NCBI RefSeq assembly: GCF_008014345.1
Contig: NZ_VPFL01000007.1
Span: 1-64,000 of the forward strand
Direction: 5' to 3'
DNA: 64,000 nt
Source of the DNA: Pelomicrobium methylotrophicum
Lineage (GTDB): Bacteria; Pseudomonadota; Gammaproteobacteria; Burkholderiales; UBA6910
This document shows, piece after piece, positions 63,750-64,000 of this stretch. Numbering within the stretch: the first letter of the stretch is position 1; every line of letters starts with the position of its first letter. Below the pieces are notes generated by a model that saw only the letters and a list, made by a program, of their open reading frames with translations, did no database searches and was not told the origin of the DNA. The position numbers were made by a program, and so were the translations under genes.

Positions 63750-64000
63750 GCCGGTTCGCGTCCGTGAACGCCGGCCGTCCGCCGGCGTTCACGGGAAATG
63801 AGGTGAAGGTTGCGGGCGTAGATCACCAATCCGCCCAGCTGGCCGACGATGAAAACGGGGTCGGCGCGGTAGACTGCGTAAGCGAGCAACGCAGCGCCAC
63901 CCGCAAGGCTGAAATACCAGAAGGCGAGCGGCACCACGCTTCTTTTGCACCGTTCGCTCGCCCACCACTGGACCAGGAAACGCATGGAGAACAGCGATTG
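63746..64000 (-). CDS. LAB_N-domain membrane protein (N-terminus outside window)
   Basis: The C-terminal part of a short membrane protein of the lipid-A-disaccharide synthase N-terminal domain type. The frame is open to the right edge, so the gene begins outside; an internal ATG at 63985 is not the start because SLFSMRFLVQW fits the family. Hallmarks are RFLVQWWASE, VVPLAFWYFSLAGG and DPVFIVGQLGGL. Small LAB_N proteins accompany ArnT-like enzymes and polyprenyl-phosphate glycosyltransferases, so a GT2 gene is expected just beyond the window. Confidence 0.87.
   Translation of the reverse strand, partial: QSLFSMRFLVQWWASERCKRSVVPLAFWYFSLAGGAALLAYAVYRADPVFIVGQLGGLVIYARNLHLISRERRRTAGVHGREPA

Overview
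The window is a strongly GC-rich stretch of bacterial chromosome, almost fully coding. Gene content and order point to a betaproteobacterium. The diagnostic blocks are ftsK-lolA-rarA-serS, thiL-pgpA-pncC, recA-recX-alaS, glnE-ilvE-zinc finger-heptosyltransferase, yhdP-nitrilase-tldD and rsxABCDGE with nth nearby. The Gram-negative envelope is shown by lolA, yhdP, a heptosyltransferase and a putative outer-membrane barrel. No prophage, transposase, CRISPR array or rRNA operon was seen. One tRNA gene, tRNA-Ser(CGA), is present.

Layout. 0-6.7 kb: the tail of an EAL-domain c-di-GMP phosphodiesterase, a zinc-ribbon NUDIX hydrolase, a MoxR-type ATPase with its VWA/metallopeptidase-like partner, sfsA, a PII protein, an Smr-domain protein and trxB. 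6.8-13.2 kb: ftsK, a DUF4124 protein, lolA, rarA, serS. 13.2-15.1 kb: a small unknown gene, tRNA-Ser and a putative outer-membrane barrel. 15.3-23.3 kb: thiL, pgpA, pncC, a DUF1232 protein, recA, recX, alaS, a hotdog thioesterase and a MarC protein. The alaS gene is followed by a diverged second copy of its own 3' end. 23.3-31.4 kb (minus strand): phosphomannomutase, a YheT-type hydrolase, an NTF2-like protein, a heptosyltransferase, a CHCC zinc finger, ilvE and glnE. 31.5-39.2 kb (plus strand): yhdP, a carbon-nitrogen hydrolase, tldD and a type I-beta DAHP synthase.

39.2-51.7 kb is the most accessory-looking part and concerns transport of small anions and redox. A Crp/Fnr regulator diverges from a possible small coupled gene, a DASS-family transporter and a large PHP-type (DUF3604-like) hydrolase. 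Then come a cobalamin adenosyltransferase, a small membrane protein with a TauE/SafE exporter, two SulP anion transporters (one with an unusual helical insert) and two tandem monoheme cytochromes c. The DASS/PHP pair is my best candidate for an undescribed functional unit; its substrate cannot be read from the sequence.

51.7-58.5 kb (minus strand) holds a DUF1841 protein, nth, an unknown gene and the complete Rsx electron-transport complex. 58.6-64 kb holds pyrD and a minus-strand sugar/lipid A block: UDP-glucose dehydrogenase, a UDP-glucuronate epimerase-like protein, an ArnT-like GT39 glycosyltransferase and a LAB_N protein cut by the right edge. Together they suggest transfer of a uronic acid or related sugar to lipid A or another lipid-linked acceptor. 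All functions are inferred from motifs and context in the translated sequence; no database search was possible.
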